Source: Pseudomonadota bacterium
GTDB taxonomy: Bacteria; Pseudomonadota; Gammaproteobacteria; Xanthomonadales; Xanthomonadaceae
DNA: 64,000 nucleotides
Assembly (NCBI GenBank): GCA_018242425.1
Contig: JAFEBX010000008.1
Span: 60,296 to 124,295 of the forward strand
Direction: 5' to 3'
The position numbers were made by a program, and so were the translations under genes. The notes under the pieces are model-generated. The model was not told the DNA's origin. It saw only the letters and a program-made list of their open reading frames with translations, and ran no database searches. Of the stretch, positions 18,195 to 27,747 are shown piece after piece. Position 1 is the first letter of the stretch. Every line of letters starts with the position of its first letter.

Positions 18195-20186
18195 ATGACC
18201 ACACCGACGCGCCGCGAACTCGCGAACGCCATCCGTTTCCTCGCCATCGATGCCGTCCAGGCCGCGAATTCCGGCCACCCCGGCATGCCGATGGGCATGG
18301 CCGACATCGCCGAAGTGCTGTGGCGCAGCCACCTCTCGCACAACCCGGCCAATCCGAAGTGGTGGAACCGCGACCGTTTCATCCTGAGCAACGGCCACGG
18401 TTCGATGCTGCAGTACGCGCTGCTGCATCTGACCGGCTACGACCTGTCGATCAACGACATCAAGAATTTCCGCCAGTTCGGATCGAAGACGCCGGGCCAT
18501 CCGGAAAACTACGAAACGCCGGGCGTCGAGACCACCACCGGTCCGCTTGGCCAAGGCTTCGCCAACGCGGTCGGCATGGCGCTCGCGGAAAAATTGCTGG
18601 CGCAGCGCTTCAACCGCGAAGGCCACGACATCGTCGACCACCGCACCTGGGTGTTCATGGGCGACGGCTGCATGATGGAAGGCGTCAGTCACGAAGCCGC
18701 ATCACTGGCAGGTACCTGGAAGCTCGACAAGCTGGTCGCCTTCTGGGACGACAACCACATCAGCATCGACGGAGACACCCAGGGCTGGTTCACCGATGAC
18801 ACGCCGGCGCGCTTCGAGGCCTATGGCTGGAAGGTGATCCGCGGCGTCAACGGCCAGGATCCGGTCGAGGTCGAAACCGCGATCCAGACTGCGCTGGCAG
18901 TCAGCGGCAAGCCGGTGCTGATCTGCTGTCGCACCACGATCGGCTTCGGCTCGCCGCACAAGGCCGGCAAGGAATCCAGCCACGGAGCGCCGCTGGGCAA
19001 GGACGAAGTCGAAGCGACCCGCAAGGCGCTGGACTGGCCGTATGCGCCATTCGAGATCCCCGTCGACATCATGCAGGCCTGGGACGCGCATGCGGCCGGT
19101 GCCGCGCGCGAGGCCGAATGGAACACGGCGTTTGCAGCGTATCGCGCGGCCTTCCCGCAGCAAGCCGAAGAGCTGACGCGCCGGATGACGGGCACGTTGC
19201 CTTCCGACTTCAACGCGCTGGCCGATGCCTATGTCGCCAAGCTCCAGGTCGAAGGCCCGGTCGTCGCCAGTCGCAAGGCGTCGCAGATGGCGATCGAGGC
19301 ATTCGCGCCGCACTTGCCGGAACTGATCGGCGGTTCGGCCGATCTCGCCCATTCCAACCTGACGCTGTGGAGCGGCAGCGAGAGCGTGATCAACGATGCG
19401 GATGGCAATGCCAACTACATCCATTCCGGCGTGCGCGAATTCGGCATGTCGGCGATCAGCAACGGGCTGGCGCTGCATGGCGGCTTCATTCCCTACGATG
19501 CCACCTTCCTGGTCTTCAGCGACTACGCACGCAATGCCGTGCGCATGAGCGCATTGATGGGCGCGCACGTCATCCATGTCTATACGCACGATTCGATCGG
19601 TCTCGGCGAAGACGGACCGACCCACCAGCCGGTCGAGCACATGGCATCGTTGCGCTACATCCCGCACAACGACCTGTGGCGTCCCTGCGATGCGGTCGAG
19701 TCCGCGGTGTCGTGGCAGGCCGCGATCGAACGCGCCGATGGCCCGAGCTGCCTGGTGTTCTCGCGCCAGAACCTGCCGCACCAGCAGCGTGATGCCGCGC
19801 AACTCGCGGCGATCCGTCGCGGCGGCTACATCCTGAAGGACAGCGTCGGCACGCCGGACATCATCCTGATCGCCACCGGTTCTGAAGTCGGATTGGCGAT
19901 GGATGCGGCAGCACAACTTGGCGAGCGCGTGCGCGTGGTGTCGATGCCGAGCACCGACGTGTTCGATCGCCAGGACGCCGCGTATCGCGAAGCGGTGTTG
20001 CCGAATGCGGTGCGCAAGCGTGTCGCCATCGAAGCCGGCACCGCCGATTTCTGGCGCAAGTATGTCGGTCTCGACGGTGCGGTGGTCGGCATGACCGGCT
20101 ACGGCGCCTCGGCACCGGCGGACGTGCTGTTCAAGCACTTCGGGTTCACCGTCGAGCACGTGGTCGAAGCGGCGAAATCACTGTGA
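18195..20186 (+). CDS. tkt: Transketolase
   Basis: Thiamine-diphosphate enzyme of the non-oxidative pentose phosphate pathway that moves two-carbon units between ketoses and aldoses. At 663 aa it has full family length. Visible motifs: N-terminal [15 protein letters not shown], the ThDP/Mg motif [15 protein letters not shown]...DDNHISIDG (about residues 155-195), [22 protein letters not shown], the catalytic-domain stretch [18 protein letters not shown] (about 415), and [19 protein letters not shown] (about 465). Start ATG 18195. It overlaps the following lipoprotein gene by 4 nt, so the two are likely cotranscribed. Confidence 0.97.
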   Translation: MTTPTRRELANAIRFLAIDAVQAANSGHPGMPMGMADIAEVLWRSHLSHNPANPKWWNRDRFILSNGHGSMLQYALLHLTGYDLSINDIKNFRQFGSKTPGHPENYETPGVETTTGPLGQGFANAVGMALAEKLLAQRFNREGHDIVDHRTWVFMGDGCMMEGVSHEAASLAGTWKLDKLVAFWDDNHISIDGDTQGWFTDDTPARFEAYGWKVIRGVNGQDPVEVETAIQTALAVSGKPVLICCRTTIGFGSPHKAGKESSHGAPLGKDEVEATRKALDWPYAPFEIPVDIMQAWDAHAAGAAREAEWNTAFAAYRAAFPQQAEELTRRMTGTLPSDFNALADAYVAKLQVEGPVVASRKASQMAIEAFAPHLPELIGGSADLAHSNLTLWSGSESVINDADGNANYIHSGVREFGMSAISNGLALHGGFIPYDATFLVFSDYARNAVRMSALMGAHVIHVYTHDSIGLGEDGPTHQPVEHMASLRYIPHNDLWRPCDAVESAVSWQAAIERADGPSCLVFSRQNLPHQQRDAAQLAAIRRGGYILKDSVGTPDIILIATGSEVGLAMDAAAQLGERVRVVSMPSTDVFDRQDAAYREAVLPNAVRKRVAIEAGTADFWRKYVGLDGAVVGMTGYGASAPADVLFKHFGFTVEHVVEAAKSL

Positions 20187-20743
20187 TGATGCGCGGCCTG
20201 CTCGTTGCATCGATGCTGGTTGCGTTGGCTGCTTGCCAGCCTGCGCCGCAGGCATCCAAATCCGCAGCGGCGGTCGTAGTCGCCCCGGCGGTCAGCTTGC
20301 ACGCGGTGCGCGATGGCCTCTACACCGCCGGGCAGCCTTCGGGCAGCGATTGGTCGGCGATCTCCGCGCGCGGCGTGCGCACCGTGATCAACCTGCGTCC
20401 CGCCGAAGAAATGGCGGGGCGCGATGAAGCGGCCGAAGTTGCTGCGGCGGGAATGCGGTACATCACCATTCCGGTCGCGAATGCCGAAGCGATTACGCCC
20501 GAGGCGGCGCGTCAGCTCGAAGGTGTGCTGCGTGAAGCGCAAGGGCCGGTGCTGCTGCACTGCGCATCGGGCAATCGTGCAGGCGGTTTGCTGGCAGTGA
20601 CCGCCGCGCAACAGGAAGGCATGCCCGCCGATCAGGCCGTGCAACTGGGTCGTCGTGCCGGCATGAAGTCGACCGAAACACGCGTGCGCCACGTGCTCGG
20701 GCTACCGGCGGATCCTTCCGCGAAAGAACCCGCCCCGAAGTGA
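20183..20743 (+). CDS. Lipoprotein with DUF442/BLH-type phosphatase-like domain
   Basis: 186-aa protein with a lipoprotein signal (lipobox LAAC, Cys19), so probably membrane-anchored in the periplasm. The domain starts at [12 protein letters not shown] and contains [12 protein letters not shown] and the active-site-like loop [10 protein letters not shown], as in the beta-lactamase-hydrolase-like (DUF442, TIGR01244-type) members of the dual-specificity phosphatase superfamily. The loop is C-x4-R rather than the classic C-x5-R. I believe the former is usual for this subfamily, so activity on phosphoprotein substrates is uncertain. It overlaps tkt by 4 nt and is convergent with the S1/P1 nuclease gene, whose stop is adjacent (20744). 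Confidence 0.8.
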   Translation: MMMRGLLVASMLVALAACQPAPQASKSAAAVVVAPAVSLHAVRDGLYTAGQPSGSDWSAISARGVRTVINLRPAEEMAGRDEAAEVAAAGMRYITIPVANAEAITPEAARQLEGVLREAQGPVLLHCASGNRAGGLLAVTAAQQEGMPADQAVQLGRRAGMKSTETRVRHVLGLPADPSAKEPAPK

Positions 20744-21628
20744 TCAGGGCGCGGAGGCGCCTGCGGCTTCCGGCTTGAAGCCCGGATCCAGCGCTTCATT
20801 CAAGATCAGCGCCAGACGATCGGCGGCCTGCAGCACGCGGCGTTCCGCCAGCGGTCGCATCGCTTCGCCATAGCTCGCATCGAGCTTGTGGCCCTGCGGG
20901 TAGGTGCCCCAGGCGTCGACCAGGCGGCAGGATTCCTGCGCCCACTGCGTCGGGTCGCCTTCGCTGGTGGCGATCGGCGGCCACGGGCGACGCGCAAGTT
21001 CGTCGGCGTAGACGCGCGGACTGCGGTCGGCCTCGCCCAGCACGTAGTAATCCCAGACGGAATGCAGGTTGGTGCCCATCACGCCATCGACGTAATTCTT
21101 CTGCGCGTATTTCTCCGGCTTGAGCTTGGTGCGCAGGCTGATCTGGTACTGGTTGCCGCCGGCATCGGGATGATTGCTGGCATGGAACGGCTGGTGCGCG
21201 TCGCCGACCAGGTGCACCACGAACTTCAAGGCATCACGGCGCGCATCCAGCGGCTGGCTGCGATCACGCAGGATCGCCAGTTGCGCCTCGATCGCGGCGA
21301 TCACGCAGTTGCCGTCCTTGCATTCCTTCGCCGGTTCGTACGCGCATTCCGGCCCGGTCAGCTTGACGTAGTGCCAGCGCGAAGTGCGCTTGAAGCGATC
21401 GGCATCCGTGTTGCGCAATTCGTCGGCCCAGTTGGCGACGCCACCCAGGGTCGGCTCGCGTTCGCCGGCCAGCAGCTTCGCGACTTCCGCCTTGGCGGCC
21501 GGGGTCAGGTGGCGTTCGGCGAGGTCGCCGACAAGACGGTGGCCCAGCGGTGCCCAGGCCAGCACGGGCAGGGCGCAGGCGAGCAGGAGGAGGGCGAAGA
21601 GGACACGTGGTTTGGTGATTTTGTTCAT
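20744..21628 (-). CDS. S1/P1-type single-strand nuclease (secreted)
   Basis: 294-aa secreted zinc nuclease. The signal peptide (about 1-24) ends just before WAPLGHR, so mature residue 1 is the Trp whose backbone binds zinc. The remaining zinc ligands are recognisable: His in GHRLVGDL, Asp in NWADELR, His in WHYVKL, His/Asp/His in HLVGDAHQPFH, and His/Asp in NLHSVWDYYV. The family (P1, S1, plant BFN-type and Stenotrophomonas SmNuc1-like enzymes) cleaves single-stranded DNA/RNA and 3'-nucleotides. Start ATG 21628 is preceded by TACCAT ending exactly 6 nt upstream and by no Shine-Dalgarno. The open frame continues to 21697 but without a better start. Confidence 0.93.
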   Translation of the reverse strand: MNKITKPRVLFALLLLACALPVLAWAPLGHRLVGDLAERHLTPAAKAEVAKLLAGEREPTLGGVANWADELRNTDADRFKRTSRWHYVKLTGPECAYEPAKECKDGNCVIAAIEAQLAILRDRSQPLDARRDALKFVVHLVGDAHQPFHASNHPDAGGNQYQISLRTKLKPEKYAQKNYVDGVMGTNLHSVWDYYVLGEADRSPRVYADELARRPWPPIATSEGDPTQWAQESCRLVDAWGTYPQGHKLDASYGEAMRPLAERRVLQAADRLALILNEALDPGFKPEAAGASAP

Positions 21629-21634
21629 GGGCCG

Positions 21635-21640
21635 ATGGTA
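21635..21640 (-). promoter_or_regulatory. Candidate leaderless promoter (-10 TACCAT) of the S1/P1 nuclease gene
   Basis: Minus-strand TACCAT ends 6 nt before the ATG at 21628, which would place the transcription start on the A of the ATG. No Shine-Dalgarno is present. Part of a group of six genes with this spacing. Confidence 0.4.
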
Positions 21641-21658
21641 GCCGAGGAGAACGGCTAA

Positions 21659-22723
<1,065 letters not shown>

Positions 22724-22795
22724 TCCGTGGCAGAATTTGGTGACCGCGGTCTCATGTCTCGACCGCGGGCATCCAACAGGGGAGGGAGAATCGAA

Positions 22796-23269
22796 ATGAA
22801 TCAACGTATCCGGATCAGTGGGATCGTCCTCGGTGTCGCTGCGCTCGCGTTCTGCGCGGATGCCAGCGCCGGCTTGCCTTGGGGCAAGAAGAAGGACGAC
22901 ACCAAGAAGGAAGACGACAAGGCCAAGACCGAGCAGACCGACCACGGTCCGATGCGCACGGTGAAAGGCAAGGATGGCGTCGAAGGCGAGATCTACGGTA
23001 CCGCCGCCGCGGGCTCGCCTTTCAGCAAGCTCGAGATCGGCATGCCGCGCAAGCAGGTAGAGGACATCATCGGCCATCGCGATGCCGATTGCGGTGCCTA
23101 TGCCACCGGCAAGGCGTGGATCCCGTTCTATCACGGCGGTGACACCTCGCGCTGGGAATGTGCGTACAAGGGCCTGGGTCGCCTGATCTTCAGTTCGCAG
23201 TCGGCCTACGATTCGCGCAGCGTGCTGATCAAGATCGTCAACGATCCGAAGGACTCCGGCTATCGCTGA
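22796..23269 (+). CDS. Exported small protein, BamE/SmpA-like fold suspected
   Basis: 157-aa protein with a signal peptide (about 1-26, ending ADASA), then a Lys/Asp-rich linker (GKKKDDTKKEDDKAKTEQ). A compact C-terminal domain starts FSKLEIGMPRKQVEDIIGHR. The 'IGMP..QVEDIIG' pattern resembles the BamE/SmpA/OmlA beta-alpha fold, but this is a weak similarity by eye. There is no lipobox; Cys residues in the mature part could form a disulfide. The start is fixed by GGGAGGGAGA before ATG 22796 (the frame is open from 22727). It follows gap by 72 bp and ends at a strong terminator. Function unknown. Confidence 0.75.
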   Translation: MNQRIRISGIVLGVAALAFCADASAGLPWGKKKDDTKKEDDKAKTEQTDHGPMRTVKGKDGVEGEIYGTAAAGSPFSKLEIGMPRKQVEDIIGHRDADCGAYATGKAWIPFYHGGDTSRWECAYKGLGRLIFSSQSAYDSRSVLIKIVNDPKDSGYR

Positions 23270-23290
23270 GCCTGCGTAATCGACTCCGGG

Positions 23291-23322
23291 AAAGGGCGCC
23301 TGCATGGCGCCCTTTCTTTTTT
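23291..23322 (+). terminator. Rho-independent terminator after gap and the small exported gene
   Basis: A perfect 10-bp stem AAAGGGCGCC / GGCGCCCTTT with a TGCAT loop is followed by CTTTTTT, 21 nt after the stop at 23269. Confidence 0.9.
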
Positions 23323-23359
23323 CCTGACGTGGATCAAGGCGGCAGGGACTGCGATTTGC

Positions 23360-23365
23360 GACAAT
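23360..23365 (+). promoter_or_regulatory. Candidate leaderless promoter (-10 GACAAT) of the truncated haemoglobin gene
   Basis: GACAAT ends 6 nt before the ATG at 23372, placing the expected transcription start on the start codon. The intervening GCCGCA contains no Shine-Dalgarno. Confidence 0.45.
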
Positions 23366-23371
23366 GCCGCA

Positions 23372-23782
23372 ATGGAGCCCTCCGCAACACTGACGCGCGA
23401 TTCGATCGCGCGTCTCGTCGACACGTTCTACGATCGCGTCCAGATCGATCCGGTGATCGGCCCCATCTTCAACGCTGCCGTCCACGACTGGCCCGCGCAC
23501 AAGGCAACGCTGGTGCAGTTCTGGAGTTCGGTCGCGCTGGGCACCCGCGAATATCGCGGCAATCCGATGGCGGTACACCGCGCGCAGCCCGCGATCGAGG
23601 ACATGCATTTCGGCCATTGGCTGGCGCTATGGCGTACCACTGCGCATGAAGTGCTGGGTGAAACCGATGGCGAAGTGATGTACGGCTACGCCCAGCGGAT
23701 CGGGCAAAGCCTGCGCTACGGCCTGGGGTTCGATGCGTTGCGGCCGCCGGGATCGCGCCTGCCGATGCATCCGGGCGGTTGA
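23372..23782 (+). CDS. Group III truncated haemoglobin
   Basis: 136-aa haem protein of the 2/2 globin group III (trHbP) type. Characteristic features are LVDTFYDRVQIDPVIGPIF near residue 15, FWSSVALGTREYRGNPM around residue 50, and the proximal-His helix region IEDMHFGHWLALWRTTAHE around 72-90. Suggested roles in the family are binding of O2, NO or peroxide under low oxygen; no function can be assigned to this protein specifically. The ATG at 23372 follows a GACAAT hexamer by exactly 6 nt. The gene ends 66 bp before pgk. Confidence 0.9.
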   Translation: MEPSATLTRDSIARLVDTFYDRVQIDPVIGPIFNAAVHDWPAHKATLVQFWSSVALGTREYRGNPMAVHRAQPAIEDMHFGHWLALWRTTAHEVLGETDGEVMYGYAQRIGQSLRYGLGFDALRPPGSRLPMHPGG

Positions 23783-23812
23783 GCGCGATTTGAACAGGGC
23801 CGCCGGGCCCGC

Positions 23813-23818
23813 GACAAT
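23813..23818 (+). promoter_or_regulatory. Candidate -10 element of pgk
   Basis: GACAAT within GACAATAGGC, 31 nt before the pgk ATG; identical decamer to that before tkt. No strong -35 is visible. Confidence 0.4.
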
Positions 23819-23848
23819 AGGCGTTTCCCGTTGACTGAGCGCCCACGC

Positions 23849-25021
23849 ATGTCCATCACCCGCATGACCGACCTCGACCTGCGCGGCAAGCGCGTGCTGA
23901 TCCGCCAGGACCTGAATGTCCCGGTCGCCGATGGCGTGGTGACGTCCGACCAGCGCATCCTCGCTTCGATCCCGACACTGAAGGCCGCGCTCGACGCCGG
24001 CGCGGCGGTGATGGTGACTTCGCATCTCGGCCGCCCCAAGGAAGGCCTGTGGAGCGAGGCGGATTCGCTGGCGCCGGTGGCGCGCCGCCTGTCGGAATTG
24101 CTCGGCCGCGAAGTTCCGCTGGTGCGTGACTACCTTGATGGCGTGGACGTGGCGCCGGGGCAGATCGTGCTGCTCGAGAACTGCCGCATGAACGTCGGCG
24201 AGGGCAAGGACGACGAGGTGCTGTCGAAGCGCTATGCCGCGCTGTGCGATGTCTTCGTGATGGACGCGTTCGGCACCGCGCATCGCGCGCAGGCCTCGAC
24301 CCATGGGGTCATCCGGTTTGCGAAGCAGGCCGCGGGTGGCCCGCTGCTGATGGCCGAACTCGATGCGCTGGCCAAGGCGCTGGAACATCCGGCGCGCCCG
24401 CTGCTGGCGATCGTCGCCGGCAGCAAGGTCAGCACCAAGCTCGAACTGCTGTCGTCGCTGGTCGGCAAGGTCGACCAGCTGATCGTCGGCGGCGGTATCG
24501 CCAACACCTTCATCGCGGCGATGGGCCATGGCGTTGGCAAGTCGCTGGTCGAAATGGACCTGGTCGATACCGCGAAGAAGATCATGGCCGATGCCAAGGC
24601 GCGTGGCGCCGAGATCCCGCTGCCGGTCGACGTCGTGGTCGCGCCGGAGTTCAAGGCCGATGCGCCGGCAACGGTCAAGCCGGTCGATGCGGTCGGCGCC
24701 GACGACATGATCCTCGACATCGGCCCGCAAACCGCCGAGCGCTACGCCTTCATGATCGCGCAGGCGGGCACCGTGGTCTGGAACGGCCCGGTTGGCGTGT
24801 TCGAGTTCGATGCGTTCGCGCACGGGACCGAAATCGTCGCCGATGCCATCGCCCAGTCGAATGCATTCTCGATCGCCGGTGGTGGCGACACCCTGGCCGC
24901 GGTCGACAAGTACGGCATCGAGAAGGACGTGTCCTACATCTCCACCGGCGGCGGCGCCTTCCTCGAATTCCTCGAAGGCAAGACCTTGCCGGCGGTCGCC
25001 GCTCTCGAGGCGCGCGGCTGA
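23849..25021 (+). CDS. pgk: Phosphoglycerate kinase
   Basis: Glycolytic kinase that transfers phosphate from 1,3-bisphosphoglycerate to ADP. 390 aa from the ATG at 23849. Motifs: [16 protein letters not shown] (substrate-binding Arg, Asp and Asn), [47 protein letters not shown], and the nucleotide region [19 protein letters not shown]. The terminal [13 protein letters not shown] is followed by [20 protein letters not shown]. An upstream TTG at 23831 is open but unlikely; a second ATG lies at 23864. It is followed after 67 bp by pyk. Confidence 0.97.
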   Translation: MSITRMTDLDLRGKRVLIRQDLNVPVADGVVTSDQRILASIPTLKAALDAGAAVMVTSHLGRPKEGLWSEADSLAPVARRLSELLGREVPLVRDYLDGVDVAPGQIVLLENCRMNVGEGKDDEVLSKRYAALCDVFVMDAFGTAHRAQASTHGVIRFAKQAAGGPLLMAELDALAKALEHPARPLLAIVAGSKVSTKLELLSSLVGKVDQLIVGGGIANTFIAAMGHGVGKSLVEMDLVDTAKKIMADAKARGAEIPLPVDVVVAPEFKADAPATVKPVDAVGADDMILDIGPQTAERYAFMIAQAGTVVWNGPVGVFEFDAFAHGTEIVADAIAQSNAFSIAGGGDTLAAVDKYGIEKDVSYISTGGGAFLEFLEGKTLPAVAALEARG

Positions 25022-25088
25022 CAACGAATACACGCGGCGGAGTGTCGTGCCGATGTGCTAGCGTCACGGGTTCAGTCAGGAGCCCCGA

Positions 25089-26540
25089 ATGTCACAGCAC
25101 CGTCGCCGCACCCGCATCCTCGCCACGCTTGGCCCGGCCACCGATTCGCCGGAAGTCCTTGATGCGTTGATCCGTGCCGGCGTCGATTGCGTGCGACTCA
25201 ATTTTTCGCATGGCGATCCCTCGGCACAGGTCGCGCGTGCGCAAGCGGTGCGCGAGGCGGCGGCGCGCGCCGGTCGCGAGATCGGCATCCTCGCCGACCT
25301 GCCGGGCCCCAAGATCCGCGTCGAACGTTTCTCCGAGGGCAAGGTCGCGCTGAAGGAAGGCGATCGCTTCGATCTGGTGGCGGAAGAAAATCCGCCGCCG
25401 GGTGATGCCAGCCAGGTCGGCGTGAGCTATCTCGGCCTGCCCGGCGATGTGGTGCCTGGCGACGTGCTGCTGCTCGATGACGGCATGGTCCAGTTGCAGG
25501 TCGAGAAGATCGAAGGCCAGCGCATCATCAATCGCGTGCTCAACGATTCTGTGCTCTCGGATCGCAAGGGGCTCAACAAGCAGGGCGGCGGCCTGTCGCT
25601 GGGCGCGATCACCGAAAAGGATCGCGAGCTGATCGCGATCGCCGCGCGCCTCGACGCCGACTTCATCGCGGTGTCGTTCTGCCGCGATGCCGCCGACATG
25701 GAGGAAGCACGCAAGGCGGCGCAATCGCACGGCAGCCATGCCGCGCTGGTGGCCAAGATCGAGCGTGCCGAGGCGATCGAGAATCTCGACGAGATCATCG
25801 ATGCCAGCGACGTGGTGATGGTGGCGCGTGGCGATCTTGGCGTGGAGATCGGCGACGCCGAATTGCCCGGCCTGCAGAAGAAGATCATCACGCACTCGAT
25901 CCAGCGCAACAAGGTGGTGATCACGGCGACGCAGATGCTGCAGTCGATGGTGTCGAGCCCGATGCCGACGCGCGCGGAAGTCCTCGACGTCGCCAACGCT
26001 GTGATCGACGGAACCGACGCGGTGATGCTCTCGCAGGAAACCGCCGCCGGCCAGTACCCGGTGCGCGCGGTGGAAGCGATGGCGCGCATCTGCATCGGCG
26101 CCGAAAGGCAGTTCAACAGCGACACCAACTACGAAGGCGCGCAGCGCGACCTTGATCGCGTCGACAACGCGATCGCGATGGCGACGATGTTCCTGACCCA
26201 GCACATCCCGGTCGAGGCGATCATCGCCCTCACCGAATCCGGCGGCACCGCGCGCTACCTGTCGCGTTTCCGTTCGCCGGTGCCGATCTACGCCTTCTCG
26301 CGCCACGCTGACGCCCGCCGCCGCATGTCGCTGATGCGCGACGTGTTCCCGATCGCCTTCGACAGCCGCGGCCTGTTCGCCGGCCAGGCCGCCCGCCAGG
26401 CCATCCGCCACCTGCTGGACGGTGGCCTGCTGGACGAAGGCCAGCGCGTACTGTTCACCAGCGGCGAGAGCATGCACCAGCATGGCTCCACCAACACGCT
26501 GCGGGTGATCGAGGTCAGCCGGACCATGCCGACGCCCTGA
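25089..26540 (+). CDS. pyk: Pyruvate kinase
   Basis: Final glycolytic enzyme (phosphoenolpyruvate + ADP to pyruvate + ATP), 483 aa. The TIM barrel contains RTRILATLGPATDSPEVL, CVRLNFSHGDPSA, the B domain at about residues 70-170 (VSYLGLPGDVVPGDVLLLDDG), and VMVARGDLGVEIGDAELPGLQKK with the substrate Glu/Asp. The usual 'MLSGETAxGKYP' phosphate/allosteric-linker stretch reads MLSQETAAGQYP here, a Gly-to-Gln and Lys-to-Gln variation. The C-terminal domain ends SRTMPTP. Start ATG 25089, with AGGAG 5-9 nt before it. Confidence 0.97.
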   Translation: MSQHRRRTRILATLGPATDSPEVLDALIRAGVDCVRLNFSHGDPSAQVARAQAVREAAARAGREIGILADLPGPKIRVERFSEGKVALKEGDRFDLVAEENPPPGDASQVGVSYLGLPGDVVPGDVLLLDDGMVQLQVEKIEGQRIINRVLNDSVLSDRKGLNKQGGGLSLGAITEKDRELIAIAARLDADFIAVSFCRDAADMEEARKAAQSHGSHAALVAKIERAEAIENLDEIIDASDVVMVARGDLGVEIGDAELPGLQKKIITHSIQRNKVVITATQMLQSMVSSPMPTRAEVLDVANAVIDGTDAVMLSQETAAGQYPVRAVEAMARICIGAERQFNSDTNYEGAQRDLDRVDNAIAMATMFLTQHIPVEAIIALTESGGTARYLSRFRSPVPIYAFSRHADARRRMSLMRDVFPIAFDSRGLFAGQAARQAIRHLLDGGLLDEGQRVLFTSGESMHQHGSTNTLRVIEVSRTMPTP

Positions 26541-26582
26541 CCGGGCGACTACCCGTGGCCCGGTCGAAACCCGGGCGCGGGC

Positions 26583-26588
26583 TATAAT
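26583..26588 (+). promoter_or_regulatory. Candidate -10 element of the aldolase gene
   Basis: Perfect TATAAT, 31 nt before the ATG at 26620. The -35 region (near 26560) is not recognisable. Confidence 0.5.
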
Positions 26589-26619
26589 TGCGTTTTCCCG
26601 CGCCAGGACGCCAAACGCA

Positions 26620-27627
26620 ATGAGCATCGAACAGCTTGCCGAAACCGCCCGTGCGATGGTCGCGCCGGGCAAGGGCATCATCGCCATCGACGAATCCGCC
26701 GCGACCTGCCAGAAGCGCTTCGACGGCGTGGGCATCGCCAGCACCGAAGAGAACCGTCGCGCCTACCGCGAACTGCTGCTGACCGTGCCCAAGGTCAACG
26801 AGTATCTGGCCGGCGCCATCCTGTTCGATGAAACCATCCGCCAGTCCACCAAGGACGGCGTGCCGTTCGCCAAGTACATGGCCGACCACGGCATGATCCC
26901 GGGCATCAAGGTCGACAAGGGCACGGTGCCGCTGGCCGGCTTCCCGGGCGAGCTGGTGACCGAAGGCCTCGACGGCTTGCGCGCCCGCCTGCAGGAGTAC
27001 TACAAGCTCGGCGCACGCTTCGCCAAGTGGCGCGCGGTGATCAACATCGGCGAGGACATCCCGTCCGGCACCTGCATCGAGGCCAACAGCCAGGCGCTGG
27101 CGCGTTATGCCGCGCTGTGCCAGGAACAGGGCATCGTGCCGATGGTCGAGCCGGAAGTGTTGATGGACGGCAGCCACGACATCGAGACCTGCTACGAAGT
27201 CACCGAAGTGACCCTGCGTTCGTTGTTCGATGCGCTGTACCAGCACAACGTCGCGCTGGAAGGCACCATCCTCAAGGCGTCGATGGTCGTGCCGGGCAAG
27301 GATTGCCCCGACCAGGCCAGCGTCGAGGAAGTGGCCGAGGCCACCCTGATGTGCCTGAAGTCGACCGTGCCGGCGATCCTGCCGGGCATCGTGTTCCTGT
27401 CCGGCGGCCAGAGCGACGAGGCCGCGACCGCGCACCTCGACGCGATGAACCGCATGGGCCCGAACCCGTGGCCGCTATCGTTTTCCTACGGCCGCGCCAT
27501 GCAGCAGGCCGCGCTGAAGCTGTGGGCGCAGGACATGACAGGCAACTGGGCCAAGGCGCAGGACACCGTTTACGCCCGTGCCAAGGACAATGGCCTGGCT
27601 GCGCTGGGTGAGTGGAAGAAAGCCTGA
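26620..27627 (+). CDS. Class I fructose-bisphosphate aldolase
   Basis: Schiff-base (metal-independent) aldolase that cleaves fructose 1,6-bisphosphate to dihydroxyacetone phosphate and glyceraldehyde 3-phosphate. 335 aa, with the eukaryote-like class I signatures KGIIAIDESAATCQKRF (residues about 20-36), GIKVDKGTVPLAGFPGE, ARFAKWRAVINIGEDIPS, VPMVEPEVLMDGSHDIETC, and the Schiff-base lysine region LEGTILKASMVVPG near residue 225, followed by FLSGGQSDEAATAHLDAMN. A class II Zn aldolase is commoner in gammaproteobacteria; class I is typical of Xanthomonads. It has a TATAAT promoter hexamer and its own terminator. Confidence 0.96.
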   Translation: MSIEQLAETARAMVAPGKGIIAIDESAATCQKRFDGVGIASTEENRRAYRELLLTVPKVNEYLAGAILFDETIRQSTKDGVPFAKYMADHGMIPGIKVDKGTVPLAGFPGELVTEGLDGLRARLQEYYKLGARFAKWRAVINIGEDIPSGTCIEANSQALARYAALCQEQGIVPMVEPEVLMDGSHDIETCYEVTEVTLRSLFDALYQHNVALEGTILKASMVVPGKDCPDQASVEEVAEATLMCLKSTVPAILPGIVFLSGGQSDEAATAHLDAMNRMGPNPWPLSFSYGRAMQQAALKLWAQDMTGNWAKAQDTVYARAKDNGLAALGEWKKA

Positions 27628-27647
27628 TTCCCGCTGAATCGTGTTCG

Positions 27648-27675
27648 AAAACGCCGGTCCTGTGCCGGCGTTTTT
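27648..27675 (+). terminator. Rho-independent terminator of the aldolase gene
   Basis: A 10-bp stem AAAACGCCGG / CCGGCGTTTT with loop TCCTGTG ends in a T run, 20 nt after the stop at 27627. Confidence 0.9.
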
Positions 27676-27735
27676 GTTGGTGCGGGACGCGTGCATCCAT
27701 GCCTAAAGTCACGGGTGCGTCATCTTCCATCCGCA

Positions 27736-27741
27736 TAAAAT
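27736..27741 (+). promoter_or_regulatory. Candidate leaderless promoter (-10 TAAAAT) of the RND adaptor gene
   Basis: TAAAAT ends 6 nt before the ATG at 27748, and the six bases TGCCGG hold no Shine-Dalgarno, predicting transcription from the start codon itself. Confidence 0.45.
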
Positions 27742-27747
27742 TGCCGG

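Noticed and set aside
23627..25033. 468-codon minus-strand frame opposite pgk
   Set aside because: Antisense to a complete phosphoglycerate kinase; composition is that of a reversed frame.
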